Positions 21,697 to 22,121 of a DNA stretch of 22,121 bases are shown here, piece by piece. Numbering within the stretch: the stretch's first letter is position 1; every line of letters starts with the position of its first letter. A program made the translations under genes and the position numbers. The notes under the pieces are model-generated. The model saw only the letters and a list, made by a program, of their open reading frames with translations, ran no database searches and was not told the origin of the DNA. Source of the stretch: Teretinema sp964641135 (GTDB lineage Bacteria > Spirochaetota > Spirochaetia > Treponematales > Treponemataceae); contig CAZXJV010000047.1 in assembly GCA_964641135.1 (NCBI GenBank), positions 1 through 22,121 of the forward strand, given 5' to 3'.

Positions 21697-21725
21697 TTGA
21701 CAGACCGGGATTTTTGCGGTAGTTT
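21697..21725 (+). promoter_or_regulatory. tRNA-Ser promoter
   Basis: A consensus TTGACA (21697-21702) is followed after 17 nt by a poor -10, TAGTTT (21720-21725). The predicted start is about 11 nt before the first tRNA. Confidence 0.45.
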
Positions 21726-21743
21726 TCAGGAACATTATTTTTT

Positions 21744-21828
21744 GGAGCGGTGTCCGAGCGGTTTAAGGAGGCGGTCTTGAAAACCGTTGTGCCGAAAGGT
21801 ACCGGGGGTTCGAATCCCCCCTGCTCCG
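21744..21828 (+). tRNA. tRNA-Ser (anticodon UGA)
   Basis: The acceptor arm GGAGCGG pairs with CTGCTCC, with discriminator G at 21828. The anticodon loop CTTGAAA carries TGA at 21778-21780, reading UCA. A long variable arm (TTGTGCCGAAAGGTAC) is typical of serine tRNAs, and the T arm is CGGGGGTTCGAATCCCCC. CCA is not encoded. Confidence 0.97.
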
Positions 21829-21869
21829 GTTGTATAACCGGCAGGCGCGCTTCAGAATACGGTGCTTTT

Positions 21870-21957
21870 GGAGCGGTGCGAGAGAGGCCGAATCGGGCTC
21901 CCTGCTAAGGAGTTGTGCCCCAAAAGGGTACCGGGGGTTCGAATCCCCCCTGCTCCG
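21870..21957 (+). tRNA. tRNA-Ser (anticodon GCU)
   Basis: The acceptor arm GGAGCGG/CTGCTCC and T arm are identical to the first tRNA-Ser. The anticodon loop CTGCTAA carries GCT at 21904-21906, reading AGC/AGU. The variable arm (TTGTGCCCCAAAAGGGTA) is long. CCA is not encoded. The 41-bp spacer to the first tRNA and lack of a promoter in it suggest one transcript. Confidence 0.97.
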
Positions 21958-21963
21958 TATCGA

Positions 21964-21982
21964 CAGCATAAAGCTGCTTTTT
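21964..21982 (+). terminator. Possible tRNA terminator
   Basis: CAGC (21964-21967) and GCTG (21973-21976) form a short stem followed by C and TTTTT. The stem is only 4 bp, so the call is weak, but the position 7 nt after the tRNA is right. Confidence 0.35.
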
Positions 21983-22121
21983 CTTTCAGTTGTACGTAAG
22001 GCCCGGGGATTCGATCCGGAGCCTTCGCCGACCAACGGGAGGAAGAGGCGGCAGGAAGCCGCCGAAAGAAGGCGCAGGCGGGTCGGAGGAAACGAACACG
22101 ATGTTCGTGACCGTAGACCGA
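21983..22121. other. Self-complementary non-coding stretch at the right edge
   Basis: No gene is supported; open frames here are short or run through tRNA sequence. Nested inverted repeats are seen: GCCTTC (22021-22026) with GAAGGC (22068-22073) enclosing the perfect hairpin GGCGGC-AGGAA-GCCGCC (22047-22063), then ACGAACA-CGA-TGTTCGT (22092-22108), flanked by GGTCGG (22081-22086) and CCGA at the edge. It may be a structured RNA or a repeat cut by the window end. Confidence 0.45.

Noticed and set aside
21763..22035. Minus-strand ORF with SRGDSNPRY peptides
   Set aside because: It reads antisense through the two tRNA-Ser genes; such peptides are a known artefact of tRNA T arms.

Overview
The window looks like chromosomal DNA of a free-living spirochaete, possibly Spirochaeta-like. 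This is inferred from the gene content (ThrH-type phosphatase, ThyX, HlyIII, a KaiC-like/PEP-synthase-type protein, DUF2804, spirochaete-style relaxed lipoboxes) and was not checked against any database. GC is moderate to high.

Left part (1-4650), accessory in character. A minus-strand integron-type tyrosine recombinase (IntI) runs off the left edge and carries a long N-terminal extension. Beyond its 5' end lie about 470 bp without a convincing gene. That stretch holds a consensus-like promoter, a perfect 16-bp palindrome and a GAGCTG hexanucleotide repeat that reads as a Trp-rich leader peptide. Next come a small HTH regulator with a 4-TM membrane protein, a lipocalin-like (AttH/CrtC-type) protein, and an FMN-binding lipoprotein on the opposite strand. 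Six copies of a CCGGTAGGT-type dyad surround the FMN-binding gene: four phased at 35-36 bp on one side and an inverted pair on the other. Three perfect hairpins and a REP-like repeat family complete the picture.

Middle part (4645-17810), mostly housekeeping. thrH and metK converge. A single-domain CBM48 glycogen-binding protein follows. Then an almost unbroken minus-strand run reads, in transcription order: a beta-CASP metallo-beta-lactamase RNase, rlmB, an HlyIII membrane protein, aspS, a LacI-like-sensor/GAF-like/GGDEF protein, apbE, and a KaiC-like/PEP-synthase-N-domain protein. Several genes in the run lack a Shine-Dalgarno sequence but have a -10-like hexamer 6-8 nt before the ATG, which suggests leaderless transcripts. 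ApbE is the flavin transferase that would load FMN onto proteins such as the FMN-binding lipoprotein at 3856-4293.

Right part (17850-22121). A DUF2804 gene and a 575-aa protein of unknown function lie on the plus strand. thyX converges on them. Two tRNA-Ser genes (UGA and GCU anticodons) follow, and the window ends in a strongly self-complementary non-coding stretch.

The most unusual material is the integron-like left end with its possible first cassette, the phased operator arrays, the REP-like arms placed on stop codons, and the recurrent leaderless-gene signature.
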